Positions 1 through 11,180 of a stretch of 64,000 nt of DNA are shown piece by piece. The notes below the pieces were generated by a model. The model saw nothing but the letters and a program-made list of their open reading frames with translations, did not search any database and had not been told where the DNA came from. Position 1 is the first letter of the stretch, and each line of letters opens with the position of its first letter. The stretch comes from Pisaster brevispinus (lineage: Eukaryota > Echinodermata > Asteroidea > Forcipulatida > Asteriidae), in contig JAMKCF010000008.1 of the NCBI GenBank assembly GCA_023634235.1, forward strand, positions 21,322,500 to 21,386,499, in the 5' to 3' direction. The translations under genes and the position numbers were made by a program.

Positions 1-29
1 ATTATTATTATTATAAGTTGCCCACTCAC

Positions 30-170
30 CTGAGAGAAGATGTCCTTAGATTCTCGGATGTAGTCCTTCATAGCAAAAATTGCACCAATTCCATTGGCTG
101 CAAACAGGTTGCGGCCATCGTTGCGTAATACTTGTTTGTACATGGCCAGGGCTCTGTCCTGGTGACGTTT
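30..170 (-). pseudogene. CTR9: CTR9 exon block ([12 protein letters not shown]...FSQ)
   Basis: Open block encoding [18 protein letters not shown] followed by a TPR helix pair ending ESKDIFSQ, then a GTGAG donor (reverse complement of 25-29). The match to CTR9 is strong. The upstream acceptor is unclear: no AG sits at the expected border near 171, so the splice site may be lost. Confidence 0.8.
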
Positions 171-612
171 AATGTCAGGATGATACCCAGTTATACCCAG
201 TTGTTCCTGTTTTAAACCCTGCCCCACAAATACTATTGCCATAAACACAAATAAAGCTTCCAGTTGTACCCTCAAAATCCCTCAAATGCAATTATAAAAG
301 ATTCCAGATTTGAAATCCCTGTCCATATGATACAACTCCTTAAAACACCCAATTATCACCCAAATGAACCCAAACACCGTCATGTAGTTGTAGCAATAAT
401 CCTCTCTGGTACTAAAATCTGGTCCACCCTTTCCTACTGAAACCCATGACACACCCACTTACGCCCGTAACAATCTTTCTAACACCCAAAACATACCGAC
501 TTGACCACAACATTTCCAGAAACACCCATGCAATTCCCACTTACACCCATCATATTCCTACTAACACCAATAACATACCCACTTACACCCTTTATATCCA
601 AACTCGTTGTAC
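171..612. other. CTR9 intron
   Basis: AT-rich intronic sequence with several degenerate CACCCACTTACACCC-like repeats around 450-600. No gene seen. Confidence 0.5.
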
Positions 613-798
613 CTTTTCCTTGTCTCTTGTGAGTTGATACAGTGTCTGTAGCTAAACATTACCCAGTGATAGCAGAGAGTAGGAATCATTCTGGGTGGCG
701 GTCTGTTTGAGGATTCATTCAAACTTCTTCTGCCCCGGTCCCCATTCTTGTTTAGCAAGATGGAGGTTACCGATGAGGGACCAAGCATCGGGATGATC
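613..798 (-). pseudogene. CTR9: CTR9 exon block with two in-frame stops
   Basis: A 186-base block (62 codons) bounded by AG upstream of 798 and GT after 613. It reads DHPDAWSLIGNLHLAKQEWG onward, as expected for CTR9. Codon 28 is TGA where the family has Arg, and codon 49 is TAG where the family has Trp (GNVWLQ). Borders and length are preserved, so these are point nonsense changes rather than a mis-called frame. Confidence 0.85.
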
Positions 799-1680
799 CT
801 ATGGTACAAACACCAAGAGGGAAAAATGCAGAAATAAACAAACTGTAAGTCAAGATAACTCGAGGCTGAACCCCGGATAACCCAGGTAATCCTACAAAAA
901 ACCTCAAGGCTTTATATAGAGCCCGAAAAAAAGAGCCTGTAAAAATGAGAGTCTATAAAATGAACCAGACTTCAAGATAAATTTGTTCATTGGCAGAGGA
1001 GAGTACAAAATAGTTTTCCCAAAGCAAAATAATCAAACCAGCCTAGAATCTAGGTGGGCTAGACTTGGAAATCATCATTTTACCAGAAGGAAGTGTAAAA
1101 AAATGAAGGCATTTTGAGGTACGGTGGACAGGGTTCTCCCCAGATTTGTTCAAAGCTGTGGGGCATTCTTGACCAAAATTTGGAGATGTTTGGCCAAAGC
1201 ACGCTAAATTGAAACAACATCTGCGGATTGTTTTCTACTTTCAAAGCTCTACTGTTTTAAAACCTCTAAAGTGCAATCTGGAGCATTCTTCATGCTTTTT
1301 TTCTCGATTTTTGGGGGGGATTAAGGGGGAAAAATATAATAATAATCTTCTTTCTTTTTTTTTTGCTTATCTGCCGAAATTCGGGCATATTGGCACGAAT
1401 CCAAGCGTATAGGCCTGATACGCTAGCTCGACATGGTGAGAACCCTTGTGGACGCGCTACTAGGGCACTACTTGGTTTCGGTAAGTTTGTCTGTGCCCAC
1501 CCATACTAAACAGTGCACTCCTACAGTGTCTACAATAGCTCAAAAAGGCTATGAGTGGGGGAACAAAAGAGTGCCCTCGGTGTTCAAGTTCTTAGCAGCG
1601 TTTTTGGTCGCTTTAGGGAGATTTGCATAACCAAGAGTATTGGCGAAACACAAGGAATATTAATAATTGGTGTACAATAC
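799..1680. other. CTR9 intron, nothing recognised
   Basis: No coding or RNA signature was found. It holds a T-tract near 1,355-1,370 and otherwise ordinary intronic sequence. Confidence 0.45.
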
Positions 1681-1778
1681 CTGGTTGATTTGCAGAGCTT
1701 CTTTGAACCAATCAGATGCCTCCTAGTATGCCTAGATCTGTCCCGGATCCCGAGCCACGCAGCCCAGACGCAAGTGGC
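1681..1778 (-). pseudogene. CTR9: CTR9 exon block with stops
   Basis: Bounded by TTTTTAG and GTATTG. It begins CHLRLGCVARD and ends EASDWFKEALQINQ, both clear CTR9. In between the sequence has about two extra codons and two TAG triplets where the family has a short KGNFY-like stretch. This block is not translatable. Confidence 0.8.
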
Positions 1779-1789
1779 CTAAAAAGAAA

Positions 1790-2480
1790 ATATTCATCTG
1801 TTCGATCATAATCAATTTCTAATTAGCAATAATCAATGAACAAGTGAGACTTGCAGTTATGTTCATTGCTTAGGTTGTGTGGCAAGTCAATAGTATTCAA
1901 TAGTTGATTTTCAATACTCAATAGTCAATATAATAACCAAATGATCAAGTGAGAGCTGCTAAGTTAATGTGATCTAAATCAATGTGTAACTACTCAACAA
2001 CCTATAATCAATACATAACCACGCAATAATTGAAAATAAATAGAGGCATAAGACTTGATGCTTGGAAAAAAGCAGGGCAATTTTGAGTAGTACAAGGGCT
2101 GACCTACATACAGTACATGTTTAGGCTTGTAGAATTTTGTTCAGGCTACTTAATAATAGTTTTGCGGATTTTTCTGGGGGCAAAACAACTGGAAATCAGA
2201 TTAAAGTAGGAAGAACATCACCTGTAATTAGCAATAGTCAATAACAAATGATTAAGCAATTATTAACATTCCATGAGCTGACTATTGGAATAGTCCTTTT
2301 CAATTCATTCCGTAATCAATAATAAAGTAATCAAGTTCGAGCTGCAATGTTAAAGTAATCAATACTCAATCTGTGACAACTCAATAGTGTATAATCAATA
2401 TATAACCACCTAATAATCAATATTTAATAATAAACAAAAGTCAATAATCAATCAACAATCGTTAACCTTCTATAAGCTGA
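1790..2480. repeat. Degenerate CAATAATCAAT-rich repeat
   Basis: CAATAATCAAT, CAATAGTCAAT and similar words recur irregularly over about 0.7 kb within a CTR9 intron, with a repeated larger motif (ATCAAGTGAGAGCTGCTAAGTTAA near 1,945; ATCAAGTTCGAGCTGCAATG near 2,330). This looks like a decayed tandem array of units of roughly 390 bp containing smaller repeats. Confidence 0.5.
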
Positions 2481-2623
2481 CTCAGGAATAGTATTTTAAA
2501 TTCACCCACCTGTTTCATCTCCCACCAAAAAAAAGAGGAAGTAATTTACAACTTTTTGTTTCTAATCGTGTCCCTTTACAGTATTTCCGCACCCCCCACC
2601 CCCCGGCACCAAGACCAACTCAC

Positions 2624-2807
2624 AATCAACGTAGTTAGGATGCTCTCTCAGGACGTCTTTATAGAATTTCTCAGCCTTGTCGAATTTAAACATGCTCTCA
2701 AAGAGACCAAGCGAGGTTGTAAGACATCAAGACTGAGATGGCGCCGTAGTACGTATCATCATGCTCCGCCTCAAAATGGCACGCTTGAGAGAGGCTTCGT
2801 AGTAGCA
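2624..2807 (-). pseudogene. CTR9: CTR9 exon block with two frameshifts
   Basis: The acceptor TGTAG precedes YYEASLKRAI. The frame then shifts to AEHDDTYYGAISV...SYNLA, and shifts again to [19 protein letters not shown] ending [10 protein letters not shown] at a GTGAGT donor. All three frame segments align consecutively to CTR9, so there are two indels in one exon. The second looks like a one-base gain at the YNLA/LFE junction. Confidence 0.82.
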
Positions 2808-2989
2808 CTACAGGAGAACAAGAATCAGATTTGAAAAAGGACAGATTGACAACATCTTTGTGTTTCGAAAGAAAGGAAGTCCTTAGATGAAATACGCCCA
2901 CAAGAAAAAAACATGAAATGGGTTGAAACTTTTGAAGGTTGGTTCGCTCCAAGTTTTACAATTTTTCAATATTAATGTAAAGGGCAGTC

Positions 2990-3190
2990 AGGATGGGCTC
3001 AGTGGTTTCTTCCCTGTCTTTCACCTCTGTGGATCCCAATTTGATTCCCGGACCAAAGCCTTGCATGTGGATTGGGTATTCAGTCCCCGCCCGACAACGT
3101 GGGTTTTCATCCCACTTCTACAACTGAAACTTCTTGATTGTCTTCTTCACAAAAGTTGGTGTGATGTTTCCATTAGGATGCGTTGCAGAC
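2990..3190 (+). mobile_element. tRNA-derived SINE-like fragment
   Basis: GGCTCAGTGG (A-box-like) is followed by GATTCCCGGACC (B-box-like), then GTGGATTGGGT and ACGTGGGTTTTCATCC. This order is typical of tRNA-headed SINEs of marine invertebrates. It is similar in plan to the copy at 41,166-41,480. Confidence 0.4.
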
Positions 3191-3449
3191 TATATAATTC
3201 AGAGTCAGATTCAGGATGTATATCAAGGAATTTAATACAAAAATTCCAAGCCAAATAGACCTTTGTCAAAATGCGGCCATCTTGATGTGTCTCCCATTCA
3301 TATCAAGAACACCAAACCAAGGCTGGAAGGAGAAATAGTCTGGTTCCTTTACGCACGATGCATAGCACATTCCATTAATGTTATTGGATACAGGGAACAT
3401 GACCAAGATGGCAGCAGCATGATGAAGATCTACCGCTTTTTCTTCCTAC

Positions 3450-3578
3450 CTTTGCCTCTGGCTGGTTGCCAAGACGAAAATGCAAAGCTCCAACGTTGTT
3501 CAGAATTTCTGGTAGGGCATCTGCCTGGACCTTTTGTTTAAGAATACGAGTTGCTGTGCCATAAGCAGTCAGGACTCC
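3450..3578 (-). pseudogene. CTR9: CTR9 exon block, intact
   Basis: A 129-base block (43 codons) between TTTAG and GTAGG. It reads [20 protein letters not shown] and continues to [13 protein letters not shown] with no lesion. Phase 0 joins it directly to the 4,662-4,868 block. Confidence 0.82.
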
Positions 3579-3805
3579 CTAAAACATGTTACAAAAGAAA
3601 ACAAAAACAGGCCAATATTTGTGAATAGTCATTACAGATCTGTTGGAATGATTCTGAAGAAAAAGAACTGTTACGGGAGCATCTCAAAAGTCGGGTATGT
3701 TTTTGGCTTTGAAGAATGTTTCCGTTGGCACAGAGCCCGAAATCCATTAGACCCCCAGAACATTCTGATTAACCGGATCATTGAATGTTCCAGCAGCTCA
3801 ACAGA

Positions 3806-3977
3806 CCAAGGCCCAATTTCATATAACCTGTAATCACAAAAACTTGCTCAGCAGAAACAGGTTACGAACCAACATTCCATTAAGTTTATATTGTTGCCAC
3901 TGGTACCCTGCTCATCTCTTACTAAGTAAAGAAATTTGCTAAGCAGAATTTTCTGCTTAACGGCTTTATGAAGAATG
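3806..3977. mobile_element. MITE family M1 copy (GCCCAATTTCAT ends)
   Basis: It starts AAGGCCCAATTTCATATAAC and ends TGCTTAACGGCTTTATGAAG, an imperfect inverted repeat. Inside are CTCAGCAGAAAC and GCTAAGCAGAAT words shared with the better preserved copy at 7,245-7,421. Confidence 0.55.
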
Positions 3978-4085
3978 AGCACGTGCTGGAATGCGTATCC
4001 AATCTCATTAGAGACTGTACATAGAATTATGAGCTCTCACAGAGTTACTGCACGTGCACGCACTCCCTCCACATAGTATCTATGC

Positions 4086-4552
4086 AGGCGAAGCTTGAAC
4101 TTTGGGGGAAAAATCCACACGACCACGTACACGTCTTGTGGCTCAACATTTTTACTGAACCAGATAGTTTTGTTACAAGACCAGAATCAAAATAAGAAAA
4201 ACCTTCCTGACCCAGTTTTACTGTGCATTTAAGTTAACTGCATTTATTTGAACTTAAGCGCTATTGACATGTAAGAGAGGATTGATTTTTATTTGTCTTC
4301 ATGGGTATTAAGTATAGTTCATGATGTCAGTACTCAGTAGAATTGAAAGGTATTTTATCAGACTCAAAGTCAACATTTGAACATATTACTTTTTGGGTCA
4401 AGATGTTACATAGTGAGGTATTATTCTTCAATAATATTAAATAAAAAAACACAAAACCGCATGACTTGTCGAGCCAAAAGTTTACTGGCCCGACACCAAA
4501 ACTACTGGCCTTGGGTCTGTTGTCCAGTGTAAAATTCGAGCCCTAGCAGGGT
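4086..4552 (-). mobile_element. TIR element family M2 copy (CAGGGCTCGAATTT ends)
   Basis: In reverse orientation, AAATTCGAGCCCTAG closes at 4,552 and GAAGCTTGAACTTTGGGG opens near 4,086. Internal words (GGCCAGTAG/GTTTACTGGCCCGAC; TTACAAGACCAGAA) match the copy at 11,587-11,931. Confidence 0.55.
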
Positions 4553-4661
4553 GCATGTGCTCGCAAAGTAACTGGGTGAGAGATCACAATTCCATGTACA
4601 GCCACAGGACTGCTTCGATCGAGACGACAAAAACAACTTTTAAAAATGTGAAAGAACATAC

Positions 4662-4868
4662 CGGTACTTCGGTGAGTTCCAAGATCTGAGCCAACTCAAT
4701 CCATGCCTCGACATCTTCCGGGAACTGATCGACGACCTTCTGGAGGTGACCCTTGGCAGTCTCCCTCTTGGTCTCATCACTGGATGTCACATAGAGAGAC
4801 CCAAGAATCTTCATGGTCTCATAGTTACCTGGTTGGGCTTTCAGTACCTTCTCGAAGCACTGGGCAGC
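4662..4868 (-). pseudogene. CTR9: CTR9 exon block, intact TPR exon
   Basis: A 207-base block (69 codons) from AACCAG to GTATGT. It encodes [20 protein letters not shown], then [12 protein letters not shown], and ends [17 protein letters not shown]. It is the best preserved CTR9 exon here, with no stop or shift. Confidence 0.88.
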
Positions 4869-5040
4869 CTGGTTTGAAACAAGAGGAGTGCATTTGGTTT
4901 TGGTCAACATATAGTGCTGATTTACAGGCAAAAATCAAGAAAGAAACAATAAAAGTCACCAGTGAAACTTTCAGCTGAATAATGTCAACTTTTTGAGAAA
5001 ATGAAAAAAAAAAAATAATAAATTTCAACAATAAACTTGT

Positions 5041-6740
5041 TGAGGCTTTGCATAGTGAGGTATAAATGTATATTCGGTTTGCGGTAACACCACGTGTATA
5101 TGTGAGCTGGGTGCGCTCTGTTCTGTACTTTATTCTGGCTGGAAAGGAGAGGGAATGGAGAAACAGCTGTTGGAGTTGGTGGGATATAACAGCACTTTGA
5201 TTAATTAAAGAAACAAACAACTAACCAAATACATTCACAGCTATTACTGTAAAAATGTGTCCATCCATAATCACATTACACTAAACCATAAAGGTTCAAG
5301 AAGTTGAAGGGTTTAAAAAGTAAACACTTAATTGTTGATCTCACTTCAATTCAGAATAAAAGATAGATAAATTAAAACAAAAGATACAAAAAAATGAAAA
5401 GCAAACTTATCCCCAAATGAACAATCTCTATAAAAAAAAAATGAGAAACTTTACTATTGTAAAGAAACACTTGGTAATTTAACACTGCAGCTAATCGGTT
5501 TACTGTTAGACCCAAAAATAAACCTCTCTTATAATAAATAAGAATGAGCAGTTCTCGCCCTCTCTCTGGTCACTTTATCTACACTAGACTAAAATAAAGA
5601 AAGACATAAGACAAGCAAAGAAAAACTTAACAGAGATAAAAACCACTAAAATAAACAACAGGCCAGAGCCAGGCCTTCTGCATGTTAAATCAGGCCCCCA
5701 GGGCATAGAGTTATTACCCTACTGTGGTCACTACTAATCCTATGGCCACCTAGGGCTGGGGCTACCCTGCCATGCATCTCATACACTACATAACCTATAG
5801 TATACAATAAAATGGGGGCACAGGCTAAAACATGAAACCAATATCTACATGTAGGTACTCCTAGAATACTCAAAGTTAAATAAAAGTCTGTACAGTAAAG
5901 TAAAAATTCATGGATCCTATAACTCGAAAGGAAAAGCTAGAACAAAAGACAATCCTAAGAATACACTCCTGTTTGAAGAGAACTTATACGCATATAATTT
6001 CACTCCTGACCAAAAGGCTGTTAAATCGTATAATGAACAATTTATAAAAACTGTAAACACTTCAAAGTTAGTGTATGCCAATTCTTCAATTTAAAGTTGA
6101 TCAAAAAATATGTCCACTCTATCTATACACTATCTTCTTCTATTAAATGTTGAACACTAGATAAAAAAAAATACAAAGTAACTTTTCCTACCTGGAAAGG
6201 AGAGGGGATGGAGAAACAGCTGTTGGAGTAGGTGGGATATACAGCACAGAAGCCAGCATGCTAGGCCCCACCAACCCCACCACTGGATCAACCAGTTCAG
6301 AGGTCAACATAGACAGTCCACTTTCCAGCAGGGGTTACCAAAACAATAGAGTTTGTAATGAGTGAATAAGACCTATGGATTAAATGGGGTTAACATACAA
6401 CAACAACATTTCATAAATGAGGGGGCCTCATTTACATATATCTACTAGCTATGTAGATTTGTTCTTAAAGAACTAGGTCTTGCTTTTTATTCTACTGCCG
6501 GAAAAATTGAGAGACTACTTCGGGAGATTACTTAGTTCTGAAAAGAACTGTCCAGCTTATTAGCTACTACCTGGGCGGAGGGTAGGAAATCGGCCAGGAC
6601 TACAACTTTAGCTTAATAGTGGATCAGATCGAGGGGACTTCTCGTTATTAACCTCACTGCCACGGAGTGAGTTCTTAATTGGTTAATTGGTCTCAACGTT
6701 TCGACTAGCTTGCTCTAGTCATCGTCAGGAGACAAAAATG
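5041..6740. mobile_element. Foldback family F1 fragments in a CTR9 intron
   Basis: At 5,041-5,100 lies the outer end of family F1 (TTGAGGCTTTGCAT...GGTTTGCGGTAACACCA). At 6,440-6,740 lies an inner arm (TTGTTCTTAAAGAACTAGG...GTCTCAACGTTTCGACTAGC). The word GGAAAGGAGAGGG-ATGGAGAAACAGC occurs at 5,137 and again at 6,195. The intervening DNA is AT-rich with no gene seen. Confidence 0.5.
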
Positions 6741-7017
6741 ACAAATCCAGTTTTACAGGAGTCCAGTGTTGAAGGTCTCAAGACCTGCAGGTCTGTTCTC
6801 GAGACCATCTTGAGACCTTTTTGTGGTCTCAGTCTTGGTCTGCAAGTCTCGGTCTGGGAAGGGCTGGTCTCAGTTCCGGGTCTCAGATGTTCAGATTTCG
6901 GTCACTGGTCTCGATCTCAGACTTCCAGGTCTGGACTACAACACTGCAGGAGTCCTTACAGTAATACATTACAGAGACTTACAATCATTCTCTTGACTCA
7001 CGTTCGCATACTCTCAC

Positions 7018-7132
7018 ATTCCCCCCGATGGATGTACATCTGCCCCAAACCAAAGTGCGGCAAAACGATTAGCTGTGGATGCAAACTTGGTGGCTTGCAT
7101 GGTAGTAGTACTGGAAAGCTTGGTCGTGGTCA
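7018..7132 (-). pseudogene. CTR9: CTR9 exon block with two frameshifts
   Basis: After the acceptor CTACAG, the frame gives DHDQAFQYYY. A second frame then gives QATKFASTAN, and a third gives VLPHFGLGQMYIHRGE, up to a GTGAG donor. The three pieces are collinear with CTR9, so at least two indels are present. Confidence 0.82.
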
Positions 7133-7187
7133 CTGTAGAGAGGAAAGCAGAAGGTTATTGTCCACATAAATCCGTCAGAATTCAGCA

Positions 7188-7660
7188 GCCGCATCCTGGC
7201 CGAGCAGTCAACCACACCAGACACAAGCTCTGGTGTTTCTGATCTGGGCCCAATTTCATAGAGCTGCTTAAGCACAAAAACCAGCTAAGCACAACAAAAT
7301 GATACTTACCAGAATAAGATTACCAGCCAAACTACCATGACTGGTATCCTGCTCATTTCTGCTAAGCAGAAAAATGTTAAGCAATATTTTCTGCTTAAGC
7401 AGCTCTATGAAATTGGGCCCAGAGTTTGATTTGAGTCTCGGTCTTGATATTTGCGTCCTTACCTGCTTACATTCCTTAAGCAAGACACTTGAGCATTATC
7501 ACTTCATGTTTTGGACGGGATGTAAAAAAGTGTTTTGTGTAATGAGTGTAGAAGAACCTAGTACACTTAATTGTAAAGAGAGGGGGTTTTCCCTAGTATT
7601 TGGGTTTGATTTGGCACTTAATCCAAACAATACATGGGGAGAACCATGAGTGGGGTGGGA
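7188..7660 (+). mobile_element. SINE S1 copy, split by a MITE
   Basis: The degenerate tRNA-Leu-like head (TGGCCGAGCAGTCAA...ACAAGCTCTGGTGTTTCTGA) runs to 7,244 and resumes after 7,421 with GATTTGAGTCTCGG, TTAAGCAAGACACTTGA and GTGTAATGAGTGTAGAAGAA. The order is the same as in the full copy at 15,206-15,615; the 177-bp M1 element sits inside the head. Confidence 0.65.
7245..7421. mobile_element. MITE M1, reference copy with perfect 30-bp TIRs
   Basis: TGGGCCCAATTTCATAGAGC at the left is matched exactly, for 30 bases, by its reverse complement ending at 7,421. Total length is 177 bp with no coding capacity. It lies inside SINE S1, so it moved later than that SINE. A target duplication is not clear. 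Confidence 0.75.
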
Positions 7661-7668
7661 ATCCTTAC

Positions 7669-7776
7669 CTGTACATGGAAGGCTCTTGTGAGTTGGTAGC
7701 AGCTTTCCGCCTGCGTTGCTTCATTGTCTGTACCGTGGAATGCATGCAGAGCAAGATGTTGCACCTTCGTATAATC
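7669..7776 (-). pseudogene. CTR9: CTR9 exon block, intact
   Basis: A 108-base block (36 codons) between CTAG and GTAAGG, reading [20 protein letters not shown] and ending [15 protein letters not shown]. It is lesion-free. A SINE and a MITE (7,188-7,660) lie in the intron directly after it. Confidence 0.82.
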
Positions 7777-7789
7777 CTAGATAATTACA

Positions 7790-8080
7790 AATAAAACTTG
7801 GTAAATGATGAATTAATCCTGGTTAATGACGAGTTAGTCCAGGTTAATTACAAATAAAGCTTCGTCGATGACAAATTCGTCCTTGTTAGTGACAAATTCA
7901 TCCTGATTAGTGATGTGCTAAAACTGGTCAATGATAAAATTAAACCTGGCTATCATTCGATACTGAAAAGTATAACTATTAAACCTGGTTACGTGAAGTG
8001 AGTCATAACCGATAACCAACAACCAATAACCAGTGACCAATATTAATAATCCATAACCAATAACTATGGGGGATGTGTTT
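7790..8080. repeat. Degenerate short tandem repeats
   Basis: GTTAATGACGAGTTAGTCC/GTTAGTGACAAATTCATCC-like units of about 30 bp repeat from 7,800 to 7,940, then CCAATAACCAGTGACCAATA-like words from 8,005 to 8,075. Intronic to CTR9. Confidence 0.5.
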
Positions 8081-8250
8081 AACTCCATGAGTTTGATTCT
8101 TTCCTGCAATTGGATAATAGAAATTTGAAAATGAAAACCAACTTTTGGGGCTTTTTCAAAATCTAGACTTGGACTTCGCCATCAATCTTGGAGCAGTGTG
8201 CACTTTTGGCCTGAGCCGAGGTTTGGAAGTAGCTTCTTGAGGGACGTTAC

Positions 8251-8506
8251 CTTCTTAAAGAAGAAACGATTTGCAAGATGGTTGAGCACCATAGGGTTGC
8301 TGGAGTCTATCGTGTACGCCTTGGAGAGAAGCTGGACTCCAGTCCGTATGAAATCTGTTGCTTTACTGTCGATTTCTAGGATGGCAAGGCCAACGATGGT
8401 GCCCACACACTTCAGATCGAGTTCCAGGGCCCGCTAGAAGGCAGGCGTGCTTTCTCCGGTTTGTTTAGCTTATTGAAGCAGTGGCCAATGCCAAGGCGAA
8501 CAGCAG
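8251..8506 (-). pseudogene. CTR9: CTR9 exon block, frameshift and stop
   Basis: It begins AVRLGIGHCFNKLNKPEKAR, loses frame, passes a TAG just before [11 protein letters not shown], then reads GLAILEID...LLSKAYTID...[14 protein letters not shown] up to a GTAACG donor. The family has AF-S/N-RALEL at the damaged point, so both a one-base shift and a nonsense change are indicated. Confidence 0.84.
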
Positions 8507-9202
8507 CTGTGTTTAATAGTATCAAAAATATTAAAATGTCAATAACTGTCGTTGATCACTAGATGAATCCATTAACAACTGAGAGACATCGCCGATGAAA
8601 AGTTCTGAAACTAGGACCCCAATTCTAGGAGGCATGTTGAAACGATGGCTTTCCACTAGATTTCAAGGAGCTTTTACGAGCTGTACCCTCAGCACTAGAG
8701 AAGTACATCAAAGATAATGGTTCTCTTAGGAAGAAAATAACAGCCATTTTCAGAGTATCTTATCTCCCAATATGTAGCATAATTTTATCCCTTTGGTTTC
8801 ATATTCTCCAGAGTTGCCTCCTCCCCAGCAGTTTTCACATTTTTTTTAGTAGTTACTTATCTCAACTTCTGTCTTGTCAGATTATTTGTCCCCATCTTTG
8901 TCTTGTAATAATTAATTAACTAAGTTAACTATTTCATTAATTAATTAAGTTTTTTTCTTTCTTTTTCTTGTTTTCTTCTAAAGGCACTCCACTACAAGCC
9001 TTGGCTTATGAGGATCGTGCCTCCAAAATATTGTCTTTTGCATTCTGTTATATGCACTGTTAAGAATGGAAATAAATGTTATATTGAATTGAATTGGCAG
9101 ACGTAAAAAGTCTCAACTCGGGCAAAAGTCTGAAATTTCTCATCCCTGAAGAGTTTCTCTTCAATAAAGGAACAACTTGGAGACAGCTGATTAAGATTGC
9201 AC
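8507..9202. other. Intron with possible LINE 3' end
   Basis: The stretch around 8,680-9,095 ends in a non-LTR-like tail (TATATGCACTGT...AATAAATG...TTGAATTGAATTG). No reverse transcriptase is recognisable. The rest is low-information AT-rich sequence. Confidence 0.3.
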
Positions 9203-9292
9203 CTGGGCAGCTAGGGTTTGTCCTCAGAGCCTTCTTGTAGAACGCCAACGCTCCTCGGTAGTCTTTCTTATTGAAGGTTATACAAGCTTTTC
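9203..9292 (-). pseudogene. CTR9: CTR9 exon block, intact, most N-terminal one present
   Basis: A 90-base block between CTTTAG and GTGCAA, reading [20 protein letters not shown] then [10 protein letters not shown]. Its phase joins correctly to the 8,251-8,506 block. No earlier CTR9 exon was recognised between 9.3 and 32 kb. Confidence 0.82.
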
Positions 9293-11180
9293 CTAAAGGA
9301 AGTGGAAAATTGCAGACCAGGAAACTTAAATTTCTTGATGCTGTATAACTGAAGTTTTAACATGCAGTTTGGATTAAAAAGGGGAAACAAAGAACAAGTT
9401 TTGCAATTGTCTTGATTCTGTAGAACTGAAATTATAACATGCACCTTTGATTAAAAGGGAAAATTATTTTGTTTGAAATTTTTTAGATCATCTCAACCAA
9501 ATGTCCATATCACTGCTTTTGTGACCTTTTGCGCTAGTGCTCTACACTCTCTCTTTATATTCCAATTTTGTGCTAGTAGTTTGCTCGATTGTCATGGCGA
9601 TGCAAACAGTGATGAATCAATTTGTTTACACCCATTTCCCTTGAAACACAGATGCAAAGTGCTACCCAAACTAAATAAGTATTATTAACAAAGTGAAAAA
9701 CCTCAATTGTATGAACTTTCGTAGAACAAAGATGTGACATCAGGAAATGATATGCCACAACATATGTAACTATAATCAATCAATGAATCAATTCATGAAA
9801 AACCTATCCACATAATTTCAGATGTTCATATGTTAACAGCTTAATAAGCAACAATTGTGGGAAATGAGAAATGAATAGTGACCATCTTGCTCATGAAAAA
9901 TTGGGGACAAATACAACTTTTTTCATCATTTTTCTGTAAACATAGGATCTAAGTTGCCTTTAGAAAATAAATATTCTTGATTAAAAAACCTTGGCTTGAT
10001 GTACATGTTGATTATGATTGAAATGCTTAAAGCCAAGTAAAAGTAAAAAACATACCTGCTGGAGATGGAATGGAAAGTCAAATACTGTCGGTTCTGCATG
10101 GGCTCTTAGTCACATTGTTAAACCGGGTCCTACTAAATACCATCAACATGAATTACACCGTCTACACACCGTCAACACGCAGTCAACATATCCAAAAAAC
10201 GTTATAATTCAGCAGAAGCAGTATTGGAACCTTAAATACTGGTCAATTCGACATTTGGCTTAACAACAGGAGGTTAAATGTCTAAAATTTGCCATTTTCA
10301 GTTCACAAAAAACTCTCCTAATGAGCAGCTCTACGAAATCAGCAGCTATTTTGCCTCGGAGGAGGGCGGACCATACCATTACACTAAAGGGACACTAATA
10401 TCACACAACACACCGATACAGGGCAGTCGTTACGTGTGAATCTGGCAAAAGGATACCCGGGGCAAGAAATAAAATAATAGGCAGGCCGTGAGGGGCCCCA
10501 GAAGATCAGGACTTAGGGCCTACATTTGAACGATGAAGTTAGGCATTTTGAATAACTACAAAATCTCCTGCCACACACAGCGTGGTTCACACGCATACAC
10601 GACGGTCAATGCTGGAGACTCACTGATCGTGTACGCGTTCACTTTAATTACAAAAAGTAATATGTTTAATTCCTAAGATAAATAAATAGATCAATATTAA
10701 TAATAATAAAATAAATTAATGCCCCACTGTAAAGTATATTACGTTAGGCTAGTAGTACTTAGTTTTCATGTCATGATTTTAACTTAAGTGAGGCCATGAA
10801 TGATCATGATGAATCAGCTGATGAATGATCTGACATGTCTGATGCTAACCATGGATTTCCTTCCTCCATGTGCTAACGTACGGGGTACGAATAAGATCAT
10901 GATAAGATGTATCCGACCTCCACTTTTTCACCCTTTTTCCAAACGTAATCTTTTTTTGCACAGGTAAGATTACATATAAGGTATTACGAGTGAAAACGTG
11001 GCAGTCAGTTACAACATCTTTTCTGTCATTCTCAAAAATATGTAATTTGTTTTCTAATTTTACAGGCACGTGTCATCCCATGAGGCATGACTGAGGCATG
11101 ACAGCTACTTTGCGACATGTATACTGAATGGCAAACTTAAGGAAAAGACCTCGAATCAACTATCGTGAACTTGCAAGTGG
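9293..11180. other. No gene recognised
   Basis: AT-rich DNA with no conserved reading frame, apart from a short M1-like end near 10,320-10,345 (GAGCAGCTCTACGAAAT). Confidence 0.4.

Larger units (their letters stand above)
30..9292 (-). pseudogene. CTR9: CTR9 (Paf1 complex TPR subunit), middle part, decayed
   Basis: CTR9 is the tetratricopeptide scaffold of the nuclear Paf1 complex, which couples RNA polymerase II elongation to histone modification. Eleven exon-like blocks on the minus strand read in the right order from about residue 165 to about residue 590 of the animal protein (numbering from family knowledge, approximate). Diagnostic short matches are [95 protein letters not shown] and KQEWGPGQKKFE. 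Most blocks have AG/GT borders and compatible phases. However, five blocks contain in-frame stops or shifts of reading frame, so this copy cannot make a full protein. The N-terminal 165 or so residues are absent, and the C-terminal tail lies out of order at 32.4-34.4 kb. A misassembly plus base errors is the alternative; the intact Gypsy frame elsewhere argues against poor sequence. Confidence 0.85.

Noticed and set aside
5685..5873. Minus-strand frame with hydrophobic segments
   Set aside because: Short, in a repeat-rich CTR9 intron, no homology.
30..9292. Sequencing error as the sole cause of CTR9 lesions
   Set aside because: In-frame nonsense substitutions with preserved exon lengths, and an intact 1,361-codon frame elsewhere, make simple indel-type error an incomplete explanation; it is not excluded for single-base shifts.
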